Below are positions 23,495-34,658 of a DNA stretch of 64,000 nt, in pieces; the stretch's first letter is position 1, and the number at the start of each line of letters is the position of its first letter. Under the pieces are notes generated by a model. That model was not told the origin of the DNA. It did not search any database and was given only the letters and a program-made list of their open reading frames with translations. This stretch comes from Diphasiastrum complanatum. Lineage: Eukaryota; Streptophyta; Lycopodiopsida; Lycopodiales; Lycopodiaceae. The stretch spans positions 11,781,810 to 11,845,809 of the forward strand of contig CM055106.1 of NCBI GenBank assembly GCA_029204225.1. The letters run 5' to 3'. Position numbers and translations under genes: made by a program.

Positions 23495-24003
23495 AAGCAT
23501 TTTTGCCCTCAAAAATGAAGACCATGTAGCTCTTTTGTTGGTGCTATGCTTCATGAATCCGTTGGTGGTAGTCGAAGATATTTGGCCAACTTGAGTAAGA
23601 AACATCTTTTCTTGTATTATTCTTGTCATTAGCCATCTACCATCAGATTTTGTTGCCTCAACTTTTTAGCATAGAACAAGGTTGCAACGAGAATTCTTCA
23701 TAAAGAACCTTTGCATAAATTTGATAAGATCACTGAAGAAGAGATTGATGAAACACAGGAAAGTATCAAGTTGCATTAGTTCTGCATGGGTTGACAAGAT
23801 CCAAGCAACAGACATTCAAAAGTCTTCTTCCTCAGTATCTTCCTTGATTGGATGGGCTATCCAATTTCAGATGCGTCTTTTTTTGTCCATGCATCTGGTG
23901 CTATAGCTTTATGCATAGCTCCTTGATGTAGCATAGTGGTATCCATTTCTAACTCCGGAGCAGTTATTAGAGCCATGCATCCCACATTCGGATTCATCAA
24001 ATC

Positions 24004-25809
24004 TCATGTAGTGTAGGGATCTTTTTGGTCATCTAAAGACAAGGAATTTGATGGTTTTGAATTCAGTTTCCAAGTTAACATGTTTTCCTTGTTGATAGGA
24101 TTGATGACATCCTCTAACGCAAGAATATTCAAGGATTTTGCACCAACTCCTTCCATCAATATTACATTAGATTCATTGATTGGTAGCTCGGTGCAGATTT
24201 GCTTCCGATCTTTAGTTGGATTTTTTATTATTGACTTCATTGAAGCAATGGTGATACCAATTTCATCATCAAAAAGCTCGTTGTTGTATTGGTATTTGAA
24301 TTTTGCATCAATGTTATATCGCTCGCTTAATCCATGTTCAGGAATAATTCCATATAAATCATTATCAATAATATGGTTGTAACCACTGATTTGTGGAGTA
24401 GAGCATAATTCTCAGCAATTGAATTGTACTCCATCATTTAACTGCAGTTGTAGAAGTTTGTTCTGCTCATAGTATACCTCCTTATTTTGACCTTCGTCCT
24501 GATCATTACAACTGTCGGACAAGACTTGATCTAGATTCTCAAGTTGGTCTTCATCCAATTGTCCATTGGTGCTTTGCTGATATTGATTTGTCTTCGTGGA
24601 AGATAGATCGATATGAAGAATTTTGCTTTCTTCCTGCCTCATGCCAAACCTTTGATTCTAATGCATCTTTCACACAAGAAGGCTCATCAAAGGAGATGAA
24701 AAGTGCTTCATCAGAAGATTCAGGATCTTGTTTGCTCAAAACCTGTCGATCGATATCTGCCTTTGGCTTGGAAGTTTGCCCTTGGACTAGAGGAAGCATT
24801 ATTCCATAGACATCAACAGTGGTACGCAGTTCAGAATTAGTAGTTGGAATATCAATTGGCTGTTGTGGAATACCAGCCGATTGCAAGATAGAGTCAAAAC
24901 GAGCGGCCATCTTGTTATACATTTCTTCCCATCTTCGCTCTGACCTTTCTTGTAATTGTTGCCCTATTTGTTTCATTTTTTCGGTACTATCCTGTATGGC
25001 AGTTAAAAGTGTACCTAATATTTCCTTTGTTCCATTGGTCACTTTACTGATAGTAGGGTTTACATTATTACTTGACATTGCATGAGTGCTAATCCGCTGT
25101 TGTTGAGTTAATGGCGTTAAACTTCCCATAAAATTGTCATAGGGACTAGAAATTGTCACTCCACTTGCCGCAGTAATATTCCTTCCCTCCTTACAATTAT
25201 TTGTGTCAGAAAATGATGTACCCATCAAAGAAGGACCAATCATACATGTAGTGGCATAGAGAGAACATCCTTCATTTTTGTCAATTTCTCCACTTTCATA
25301 AGCATCTTCATAGGCCTCATAATCAACATTATCATCTTCATTACGATCGAAATGTTGTTCTGCACCATGGTGATGTCGCCTTTTGAGTTCATCAAGATCA
25401 TAGAATTGGTCCATTGGCTCGTAGTGATCTTCTGTTCCACTCTGCACCTGTTGTTGCTCATCCACGCTTGTCGTTTCAAACTGATCTTCAGTAGAAAATT
25501 GGAATTGATCTTGATCTTGATAATCACCATCATTGAACTCTAGTCCATCCTGACCATCAAATGGTTCAACCGCTTCATCTACATAACCATCTTCAATGAC
25601 TAGTTCGTGTTGTTCTTCACTTTGCTGATCGTTGTTGAAATCTTCAGAGTAATGGTCAAGTTTTGAAGTATCGTTGTAGTTTTGATATTGATCATCATTA
25701 GCAAAATCGTCATTCTGGTCTTGATACTGATTGTCATCAGCGATGTCGTCACATTGGTCATAATCTTCGTTGTAATCATCACTTTGATCCCAATATTCGT
25801 CCACATCAT
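24004..25809 (-). pseudogene. acidic Asp/Gln/Asn-rich ORF of element D, interrupted by copia E
   Basis: A 417-codon frame runs from 25804 to 24551, then continues in a second frame (from about 24642) to 24004 with one TGA at 24412. The N-terminal 150 residues are strongly acidic with D/Q/N/Y repeats (DQSDDYNEDYDQCDDIAD). A helical stretch with MKQIGQQLQERSERRWEEMY follows, and a C-terminal part contains DEALFISFDEPS. The first codons abut copia E. Across that insertion the same frame resumes at 32378 with more acidic text (WDYEQEADN, then a TAG, then SYCDDSYDND), so E split this ORF. No zinc knuckle, protease or other retroelement motif is visible. I do not recognise it; it may be a gag-like protein or captured host sequence. 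Confidence 0.55.
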
Positions 25810-26491
25810 TGTAAAAATTACAGCAAATAAGGATCCTAAAACACTTGAAATGATGAGGGAAACAATAGATTATGATTTCATAAGATTAGCACAAGTTGAA
25901 CCATCAAAATCCATCAAAAATCTATGCTTGAACCTCACTAAATGGCCCAAATCCTTGAAGAAGGCTTCACACGTGTGAAAGTACGGCCTCCCACAGTCTG
26001 AGTACTGTACACCAGACCTACATTCAATCCTATAATCATTAGTAATCACAAGTACTCAAACAATTATGAACATAGAGAGCAATTGCACCATTATGAGAGA
26101 AAAAACATGAAATTGCTTGATTGATTTTGGTGAAATATCATCACCTATATATACATGATCCATCACGATTTTGGGCAGGTATGAGTAGCCCTAAACCTAT
26201 CCCTAATGCTAATTTTGGTGGATCTTTCATCCCTACCAAGTTAGGGCTGGAATCTTGGAGATCCCTCAACAATGCAAAAATTACCAAAAATAGCCCCTAT
26301 TTTTTCTCCCTTGTATCTAAGCATAATTTGGACTCATTCCAAAGGTTCTAACACTTAGGTCTACTTTAGAGCATCCTTATGAATGGAATCCTATGCTATT
26401 TGGCACGTGTGACAAGCCACATCATGACCATCTAACTATTTACAAGTCATATGACCAAAACTAGTCAAGCTAGAATTGTGAATTTTTAACA
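25810..26491 (-). repeat. 3' LTR of copia E (682 bp)
   Basis: TG...CA ends, flanked on the outside by ATCAT and on the inside by the polypurine tract. Same length as the 5' LTR. Confidence 0.97.
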
Positions 26492-26502
26492 CTCCTCCTC
26501 AC
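26492..26502 (-). other. polypurine tract of copia E
   Basis: The minus strand reads GTGAGGAGGAG immediately before the LTR start TGTTAAAAATTC. Confidence 0.9.
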
Positions 26503-26505
26503 TAT

Positions 26506-28997
26506 CTAGCTTGGTTCAATCATTGCTTTACTAATCACTCCAAGTGATGATCTGAACTTCATAAAAGGTGTCTTTTTAAGTGGTTTAGTAAGTAGATCAG
26601 CTACACATTCATTGCTTGGAACATGCTCCAAAGCAATCTCCTTGGCTTGCACCATTTCTCTCACAAAGTGATGGCATATCTCAATGTGCTTAGATCTTGC
26701 ATGGAAGATTGGGTTAGATGCAAGGTGTTGGGCTGATATATTGTCATTGTAGATGATTGGTGCCTCCTCTGAATCCATGATCTTTAGCTCCACCAATAAT
26801 CTCTTGATCCAAAGTACCTCCTTTGTAGTGGTTGTCAAAGCGTTGTACTCGGCCTCGGTTGAAGATAGAGATATAGTTTCTTGCTTTTTTGAAAGCCATG
26901 AAACCACACCTTCTCCTATGAAAGTTGAATAGGCACTTGTTGATTTCCTATCTCTCTTGTCCCCTGCAAAATCTGAATCACTAAATGCATGAAGGTTAAT
27001 CACATCTCCTCTATATAGAATCCCAAAATCCAATGTACCCGAGATGTATCTTAGAATCCTCTTAGCCTTTTTCCAATGGATACTCAATGGCTTTTGCATG
27101 GATTGGCTCAACCTACATATACTAAAGCTAAGATCTGGTCTAGTTATAGTGATCCACATTAAGGAGCCTATAAGTTGCCTAAACAAAGTGATGTCCATGA
27201 AGGATCTTTCATCATCTTCATTTGGCACTTTTACATCTTGCTCCATTGGTGTGTCAACACTTTTGCATACTTCCATCTTAAACTTCTTCAAAAGACTTTG
27301 AGCATAGTTTACTTGACTTATAAAGATAAAATCAGACCCTCTAAGTACTTCTATGCCTAAGATGAAGTGAAGACACCCTAGATCTACCATCTTGAACTCT
27401 AAGGATAGATCTATCTTGATTTTTTCAATACCATCAACACTATTTCCACTAATGATGATGTCATCTACATAAATGAGTAAAAGTACAATACCAACATCAT
27501 CAAACTTAATGTAAAGAGTGGGATCATATTCACTTTGAACAAAAGAAAGTGAAATAAGATAGCAATGTAGTCTTGAATTCCAAGATCTCGAGGCTTGCTT
27601 CAAGCCATAGTTGCTTCTTTGGAGATGGCATACTTTGTTCTCCATACCATGCTTGATAAACCCTTGTGGCTGCTCCATATAGATATCCTCTTCCAAAAAA
27701 CCATTCAAGAAAGCATTAGAGACATCCATTTGACATAGAATCCATCCAAAATGTGATGCAAGTGCAATGATTAGCCTTATTGTGACCATCTTGGCCACAC
27801 GTGCAAAAGTTTCCTCATAGTCTATCCCTCTCTCTTGAGCATAACCTTTTGCAACTAATCTTGCTTTATGTTTGTTAACACTCCCATTTGCATTCAACTT
27901 AAGCTTGAAGACCCACTTGCATCCTATTACATTCCTTTGAGGTCTCTCAACAAGCAACCAAGTTTCATTCTCAATCAAGGCATCATACTCATCCAACATA
28001 GCTTTATACCATTCTTTGGAGTTCAATGCATCTTCAACATTAGATGGTTCTTCAAAACTAGATAAAGCATAAGAAGTGGATGAGATACCCTCAACTTGCT
28101 GTCCTTTGCCTTGATATGTGAGCCTTGATGGCTCCACTTTTGCCCTTGAAGATCTCCTTGGTGTGATAGGTGGGTTTGGTGCTTGCTCCTCCATGAGCTC
28201 CTCCTCAAAACCAAGATCTTGCTCCTCAGCCATCTTCTTCTTGATTGTTGGAGCACTTGAGCCTTCTTCAAGCATATGCATATGATGTTCATCAAAGATG
28301 ACATCCCTTGAAACAACAAATTTGTTTAAGGATGGGAGATAGACTTTGTAGCCCTTGCTTGACCTTGCATATCCAAGCATGATCCCTCTTGTGGAAGATG
28401 GATCCTCCTTGGTTCTTGTTTCCAATGGCACATGCACATAACATATACACCCAAAAACTTTCAAGTGATTAAGATTGGGTTTCTTTCCATACAACATCTC
28501 ATAAGGAGTTTTGTCTTCAATTGCTTTGCAAGACACCCTATTCATCAAGTAGTTTGCACATACAAGAGACTCACCCCAAAAGGATTTGGTCAAACAAGCA
28601 TCTAATCTTAAAGCCTTAGAACATTCACATAATGTTCTATTCCTTCTTTCAGCAACTCCATTTTGTTGAGGAGTGTAAGGACAAGAAGTCTCTTTCTTGA
28701 TCCCTTCCTCCTCACAAAAGGCCTTGAACTCATTGGAGATGAATTCTCCACCATTGTCACTTCTAAGAATCTTGATGCTATGATTATGATGCTTTTCCAC
28801 AAAAACTTGAACTTTACAAAAGTATCAGATACTTGAGACTTGAAGGAAAGTAAGAACACCCAACAATATCTTGAGTAGTCATCAATGAAGGTTAAAAACA
28901 TGGATGAACCTCCATTAGATTTGGTGCTAGCAATGTGCACATCCGAGTGTATGAGTTCAAGAGGATGAGATGACTTTGTGATGGAGTTAGGAAACAC
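26506..28997 (-). pseudogene. copia E pol: integrase, RT and RNase H
   Basis: One open frame of 764 codons (28800-26506) holds the second half of integrase (ILRSDNGGEFISNEF, VAERRNRT), the copia linker, RT and RNase H. RT shows GCKWVFKLKLNANG, DYEETFARVAKM, DVSNAFLNGFLEEDIYM, YGLKQASRSW and the catalytic LLIYVDDIIISG. RNase H shows SLSSTEAEYNALTTTTKEV, HARSKHIEICHHFV and DLLTKPLKKTPFMKFRSSLG. The first half of the integrase core (IHSDV, FLTFIDDYSRYCWVF) lies in a second frame (28997-28800), and the pre-integrase part in a third. Two frameshifts, near 29.03 and 28.80 kb, therefore break the polyprotein. All RT and RNase H motifs are intact, so decay is recent. Confidence 0.95.
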
Positions 28998-30884
28998 CTT
29001 CTTATGTGCCTTGGATAAGGCACAAGCTCACAAACCTTGTCTTCCTTCCCAATAGACCTTGGTAGGCCTAAAGCATACTCCTCCTTGATCATAGCCTCCA
29101 TGGAACCCGAGTTGACATGTCCAAGTCTTTTGTGCCATAAAGTAAAAGTAGATATCTTGCTCTTCTCGGCCAACATGACAACATTAGTATCCACAAATGC
29201 ATCCAACTTATAAAGTTTGCCAAGTCTAGTGCCCTTAGCCACTATCTTACCCTTCTTCTTGATGAAACATTCATTTGAAGCAAAGTCAACATTGAAACCA
29301 TTGTCTACCATTTGGCCAACACTTAGTAGATTCTTTGTTATTGTAGGAATGTACAAAACACCTTCTATGTTGATCTTTTTGGAAGATCCTAAGCAAAGGA
29401 GAATTCTACCAACTCCTTCAATCTTACAAGCTTCATCATTTGCTGTATAGATAGACTTTATAGGTCCATCATAAGATAAGAGAGAAGAGAAAAACTCCCT
29501 CTTACTAGTCATGTGTGAACTAGCACCCGAGTCAATCCACCAAGGATCTTCTCCTTTGAAGCTTGTTGAAGAAAATATGGACATCATGAGAGAGTCCTCA
29601 TGTGAACTCTCCTCCTCCTCCTCTTTGCTCATGTTGGCTTGGCTTTGATCTTGCTTCCTCTTGAAGCATTCCGAGGCATAATGCCCCATCTTGCTACAAT
29701 AGTAGCACTTCACCTTTGATTTGTCCTTCTTGACTTTGGTGGTTGATGGAGATGCCTTTGAGGGTCCTTCTTGATCCTCAAGCTTTGTAGACTTCTTGAA
29801 TGTTGATACTTTGCCTTTGGACTTGCCTTTGCCTTTGGTGAAGAGAGCTTGGTCATCTCCACCTTGGATGGAAAGCCTATCCATCCTCTCTTGCATTTGG
29901 CTCCTTCTTGATTCCTCGGCCATGAGTGTGCCTTGGAGTTCTTCAAGTATGGGTAGCTTACCCATAATTGCATATCCCTGAACCAAATTGTCAAATTCAA
30001 AGCTTAGTCCATTCAATATGAGTTGAACAAGCTCTTCATCCTTGATAGGATCACCTATAAAGGCTAGCTCTTTGTTCAATTCCTTTACTCTTAGGACAAA
30101 AGTATGTGCACTCTCTCCTTTCTTTTGATAGCTTCTATAGATTTGATTCTTCAAAGCTAACATTCTAGTTTGATTCTTGGATTCATAGACCTTTTGCAAA
30201 GTCTCCCAAGCATCTTGAGCTGAAGTGCAATCTCCTACCTCTCTTAAGAGTTCATTTGCAACATTCATTTTTATACAATGTAGTGCAACATTGCACCTCT
30301 TGATGTATTTGGCTTTTTCTTGATTCCTCGGCCATGAGTGTGCCTTGGAGTTCTTCAAGTATGGGTAGCTTACCCATAATTGCATATCCCTGAACCAAAT
30401 TGTCAAATTCAAAGCTTAGTCCATTCAATATGAGTTGAACAAGCTCTTCATCCTTGATAGGATCACCTATAAAGGCTAGCTCTTTGTTCAATTCCTTTAC
30501 TCTTAGGACAAAAGTATGTGCACTCTCTCCTTTCTTTTGATAGCTTCTATAGATTTGATTCTTCAAAGCTAACATTCTAGTTTGGTTCTTGGATTCATAG
30601 ACCTTTTGCAAAGTCTCCCAAGCATCTTGAGCTGAAGTGCAATCTCCTACCTCTCTTAAGAGTTCATTTGCAACATTCATTTTTATGCAATGTAGTGCAA
30701 CATTGCACCTCTTGATGTATTTGGCTTTTTCTTGAGGATGAATAGGTTCACCCTCCTTACCATTTACAATTTCCATCAGATCTTGCATGATCATGATAGA
30801 TTCCATTCTAACTTTCCATATGGAATAGTTAGTTTTGTTGAGCCTTTCATTAGTATCCAAAAGATATGCATTTATAGATGCCAT
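28998..30884 (-). pseudogene. copia E gag and protease with internal duplication
   Basis: Starts at the ATG at 30884 (MASINAYLLDTNERLNKTNY). Gag shows WETLQKVYESKNQTRMLALK and a zinc knuckle CYYCSKMGHYASEC (about 29700). The protease active site is WWIDSGASSHMTS (about 29530), then NLLSVGQMVDNG and the pre-integrase HKRLGHVNSGSM. A 412-bp segment of gag is tandemly repeated (29906-30317 and 30318-30729). Because 412 is not a multiple of three, the repeat shifts the frame, so the first copy ends shortly after the junction. Apart from that and the frameshift near 29.03 kb, the domain set is complete. Confidence 0.93.
29906..30729. repeat. 412-bp tandem duplication inside copia E gag
   Basis: Two head-to-tail copies, 29906-30317 and 30318-30729, differing at about two positions. 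The junctions share short homology: ATTTGGCTCCTTCTTGA upstream and ATTTGGCTTTTTCTTGA at the copy ends. This suggests template switching or unequal exchange at that match. Confidence 0.95.
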
Positions 30885-31683
30885 CTAGTCTCCTAATCAA
30901 GGACTTGACACAAATGAAGGTTACTTCTATTGATTTGATTGAAGGTCTATCTTATCCCACTTCTTAGGGACCTGAAAAGATCAGTAATAGACTTCCTATA
31001 AAGATCTAAGAATGATCTCTAACAAAATCAAATCATAGAATACTAGAAACAATGCACTTGCTTGATTGAAGTAGACAATACTAGTAGAATTGCCCCTCTT
31101 TCTATAAAGAACATTAAAGCTTCCAAATGATCTGATCAAGAGTGAATTTCAGCAACCTAATATACTTCCAAAATCACTTGTGAAGGAGCTAAATGGAACT
31201 TAATGAGGATGCAACACAATCTACTATCCAATCACAAGCAAAAAATGATCAAAATTGATGAAAAATTGATCTAATTTGGTGCATAAGTCAAGCAATGGTT
31301 GGACTGAACCTAAATCACTTTAGGAGGTGCCTACTACACCTTAGAACAGCCTTGAAGAGTCCCCAAAACTCTGATCTTCCCTCTCCTTGAATGCTAGAAA
31401 GCCTCCTCTATGAAATCACCTCCAAAACTCGCTTAGAAATCAATGCTTGGAGCAAGCAAAACTTGCTATCTTGGTAATGTGAATTGAATTCAACTTTGCC
31501 TCTGGTTTTAGACACCTAAACACCTGCAAATGAAGTCACACAACACCAATCTCCAATGTATTTGACTCACTTTGAGTTCTAGAATCAATACTAGATGCTA
31601 AGATCCAATCTACACAAGATTTAGATCAAAAATTGTGATCAAATTGAATGAAAACCAAGGATTTAGCTCATTTCAACCTTTAG

Positions 31684-31695
31684 GCTCTGATACCA
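31684..31695 (-). other. primer binding site of copia E (tRNA-iMet)
   Basis: The minus strand reads TGGTATCAGAGC immediately after the 5' LTR. This is the standard complement of the initiator-Met tRNA 3' end used by plant copia elements. Confidence 0.97.
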
Positions 31696-32377
31696 TGTAA
31701 AAATTACAGCAAATAAGGATCCTAAAACACTTGAAATGATGAGGGAAACAATAGATTATGATTTCATAAGATTAGCACAAGTTGAACCATCAAAATCCAT
31801 CAAAAATCTATGCTTGAACCTCACTAAATGGCCCAAATCCTTGAAGAAGGCTTCACACGTGTGAAAGTACGGCCTCCCACAGTCTGAGTACTGTACACCA
31901 GACCTACATTCAATCCTATAATCATTAGTAATCACAAGTACTCAAACAATTATGAACATAGAGAGCAATTGCACCATTATGAGAGAAAAAACATGAAATT
32001 GCTTGATTGATTTTGGTGAGATATCATCACCTATATATACATGATCCATCACGATTTTGGGCAGGTATGAGTAGCCCTAAACCTATCCCTAATGCTAATT
32101 TTGGTGGATCTTTCATCCCTACCAAGTTAGGGCTGGAATCTTGGAGATCCCTCAACAATGCAAAAACTACCAAAAATAGCTCCTATTTTTTCTCCCTTGT
32201 ATCTAAGCATAATTTGGACTCATTCCAAAGGTTCTAACACTTAGGTCTACTTGAGAGCATCCTTATGAATGGAATCCTATGCTATTTGGCACGTGTGACA
32301 AGCCACATCATGACCATCTAACTATTTACAAGTCATATGACCAAAACTAGTCAAGCTAGAATTGTGAATTTTTAACA
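31696..32377 (-). repeat. 5' LTR of copia E (682 bp)
   Basis: Same length as the 3' LTR and about 99.4% identical by eye. It is followed by the PBS on the inside and ATCAT outside. Confidence 0.97.
32031..32040 (-). promoter_or_regulatory. candidate TATA box in the 5' LTR of copia E
   Basis: The minus strand reads GTATATATAG roughly in the middle of the LTR, a plausible U3 core promoter for the element's genomic RNA. Confidence 0.5.
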
Positions 32378-33049
32378 ATCATTGTCATAACTATCATCAC
32401 AGTATGACTAATTGTCAGCCTCTTGTTCATAATCCCAATCCATTGGATTTGATGTGGAATAACTGAATTTGTAACTGTGGATTGTAATCTTGGGATGAAC
32501 TTTGGAATGGTATGGAAACCAGATTCAACAAGGTGTAGTTAAACAATGACAATAGGCATGAGTTCTCAATTAAGGCAATTACAAAGAACTTTTGCAGAGG
32601 TTAAATTTTGGTACAAATAAGACTTCTACACTGTCAATCTTGTTGAGCTGATGAAGTTTGCTTTTTACGGCACTAAAATCCGAGGTCACACGGAGAGGTT
32701 ATGAGAATTTCACAGAATTCAAAAAAAATTCAATGTATATAAGAACTTAGGAAAAGGGTAACGACAAATAGAAAAATAAAATAAAATCGGAGGAATGATT
32801 ACAGAAGTAAAGTTATTGTATTGAGCTCAAGGAACTGAATACTTTTTGCTCGTGCAATACTGAAATCCGGGATCATATAAAAAGTTATGGAAGTTTGAAA
32901 ATTTGGTGGAGGACAAGAAATGAACGAACTTAGAAATAGGGGCCTTAATAGAAAAATTTGGTTTCTTTGAAGCATTGGACCGTTGAATAAATGGAAATTG
33001 TAAGCAAAAATGAGAACTTAGAGAAATAAAATATCAACTGACGCAACTT

Positions 33050-33210
33050 AGAGAGAGAGAGAGAGAGAGATTGAGAGAGAGAGAGAGCGCGCAGTATCCG
33101 ACGTGAAGGTAGCGAGAGAGAAGAGGTACCCGACGCTTAGAGAGAGCGAGAGAGGAGGTAGCCGACGGTTAGAGAGGGTTAGAGAGAGAGAGAGAGAGAG
33201 GAGGGAAGAG
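33050..33210. repeat. GA-rich microsatellite block
   Basis: Several (GA)n runs separated by short GC-richer spacers containing CCGACG. On the element's strand this is CT-rich, resembling an untranslated leader. Confidence 0.85.
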
Positions 33211-33610
33211 AGATCTCAACCGACGAACAAGTGGAGGAACTGAATGGAGAGCTGTTGCTTACCCAAACCATTTTGCCTCATTATGATTAATCTGAACAGC
33301 AAACCAAGATAATCTGCTCTGTCCCAACTCAATCCAAAGATACTTCAAACGCTAAATGCTTACATTCAAGAAGTCTTTTCCTTCCTCAATAAGATTGCTT
33401 GAAGCAGCGTCTGATGGATCTGAAAAGCGTGTGATGATCAATCACCACACCAAAGCTAAGGAGTGAAGTTTCTGGTGGATCTGGAAAGCGTATAATGATC
33501 AACTAAATGGAAATATTAAGCGCATCAATTGCAGGATTAGAAATTCCAGAAGCTGGAAAGCGCCATGAACTGAGAACCGGCATGCGAGTTATTGGAGTGC
33601 GGATACTGAA

Positions 33611-33660
33611 TGATTGTGCTGCTGCTTAACGCTTTTGATTGTGCTGCTGCTTAACGCTTT
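33611..33660. repeat. perfect 25-bp tandem duplication
   Basis: Two identical 25-bp units, 33611-33635 and 33636-33660, each containing GATTGTGCTGCTGCTTAACG. Confidence 0.95.
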
Positions 33661-34314
33661 TGAATGAGCCATTTCTCATGGTGCCACACAATTGCTCCGT
33701 AAGTTGCAGCTACGTGAGCGGATCGTGGAGAGAGGGGTGAATTATGTTCGTGGAGAAGGAAGGGATTTAGAATGTAGAGAGAGAGCGGGGGTGGGCCTAG
33801 GGTTAGGGCTGGGTGTAGGTAGGGCTAGGTTAGCTTTTTTTTTTTTTTTTAAATGTACCTGCGAAAACTTTAGAATGAAGAAATAGGAAAAAAAATCATC
33901 AAAGAATCAAAACTTCAGAAATGAAAAGTTGAAGTGATTCTCTCCCAAATTTCCACCAAAAACTAGTTTTAGACCTCCTTCACAAGAATTGTCCTATCTC
34001 TCTCCATTTTCAGCCAAATTGGCTGCAAATTGGCTCAAATTCAAGCTAAGACAGAGATCTGCAATCCTATGAATTAGAGTCACAAAATTTGGCCAAAAGT
34101 ACAGCCAAAAATGGGAAAAATAGACTGCAAAAAATTTAACTAGCTAAAATTGGAATGAAAACACCAAAATGGCCATAACTTGGTCATTATAGCTCCAAAA
34201 CAGAAAATCTCAGTATCTCCAAGAAGCTAAACAAGAGATCTACTGATTTACAGTAATAAGTCACAAAAAAATGAAGGTTAATTGGTCAAAATTTGAATCA
34301 AAGCTTGTTGGTCA

Positions 34315-34658
34315 TGTGATTTTAGGCACATGAACCACTTTTTTCATCAAAAAGCTCTCCAAGAGAAGCTCCAAGATCTCTTAAACTCAAAATTACAAAA
34401 TGAACAATAGCCCCCAAATTTAGCACGACCTCAGCTACTTATAGTGGTCATTTGTGCCTCTACTATAAGTTTGGGACCTTATTTAGCTAAATTGGGCCTT
34501 ACAACCATTATTACAATTCCGCTATTCTCAATTATAGCGAGGTTGTTCGAGCCACCTTATTAACTATCTTAATGACTAACTCTAGTCTACTTTAGCTCCA
34601 TGGCCATATTTGGCAATTCATTAGTAAGCTCATGGGCTAATTACATGCAACACATGAC
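34315..34658 (-). repeat. 5' LTR of element D (truncated)
   Basis: Matches 23161-23481 closely and ends CACATGACA. It carries about 30 bp (around 34467-34497) that are absent from the 3' copy. The remaining 215 bp of the 3' LTR have no counterpart here, so the U5 end is replaced by other sequence. Confidence 0.8.

Larger units (their letters stand above)
25810..32377 (-). mobile_element. young full-length Ty1/copia element E with both LTRs
   Basis: 6,568 bp flanked by the 5-bp duplication ATCAT (25805-25809 and 32378-32382). Two 682-bp LTRs (TGTAAAAATTAC...TTTTTAACA) differ at about four positions by eye. It has an initiator-Met PBS, a polypurine tract and minus-strand gag-PR-INT-RT-RNase H. 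The protein is disabled by an internal gag duplication and two integrase frameshifts. Near-identical LTRs make it the youngest insertion here. It interrupts the acidic ORF of element D. Confidence 0.97.
32383..34314 (-). other. 5' part of element D: ORF start and GA-rich leader
   Basis: Adjacent to copia E, the acidic ORF continues for about 60 codons (to roughly 32570) before a TGA. Beyond it the sequence is non-coding. It has a GA microsatellite block at 33050-33210 broken by repeated GTAGCCGACG-like text, and a perfect 25-bp tandem duplication at 33611-33660. A T run near 33836 and AT-rich sequence lead to the 5' LTR. Confidence 0.6.
22950..34658 (-). mobile_element. LTR retrotransposon D, non-autonomous, nested in copia C
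   Basis: Direct terminal repeats are readable at 22950-23481 and 34315-34658. The outer ends are TGTCATGTG and CACATGACA. Candidate TSDs are ACTGG (22945-22949) and ATTGG (34659-34663), one mismatch. A polypurine tract at 23482 sets the minus orientation. The interior contains a GA-rich leader, an acidic D/Q/N-rich ORF and copia E; I find no protease, integrase, RT or RNase H belonging to D. This matches a large non-autonomous (LARD-like) element. The right LTR lacks about 215 bp found at the lower-coordinate end of the left copy, so its U5 end and any PBS have been lost or replaced. The LTRs differ by a few per cent plus small indels, older than element E. Confidence 0.8.

Noticed and set aside
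25600-25978. Frames rich in Met/Ile/Thr or Val/Ile overlapping the acidic ORF
   Set aside because: Other-frame translations of the GAT/GAC-rich repeat; the acidic frame is the only one that continues for hundreds of codons and across copia E.
31684-31700. GCTCTGATACCATG words that resemble a tRNA end, also at 36243, 46744 and 60957
   Set aside because: They are primer binding sites complementary to tRNA-iMet next to LTRs; no cloverleaf is present.
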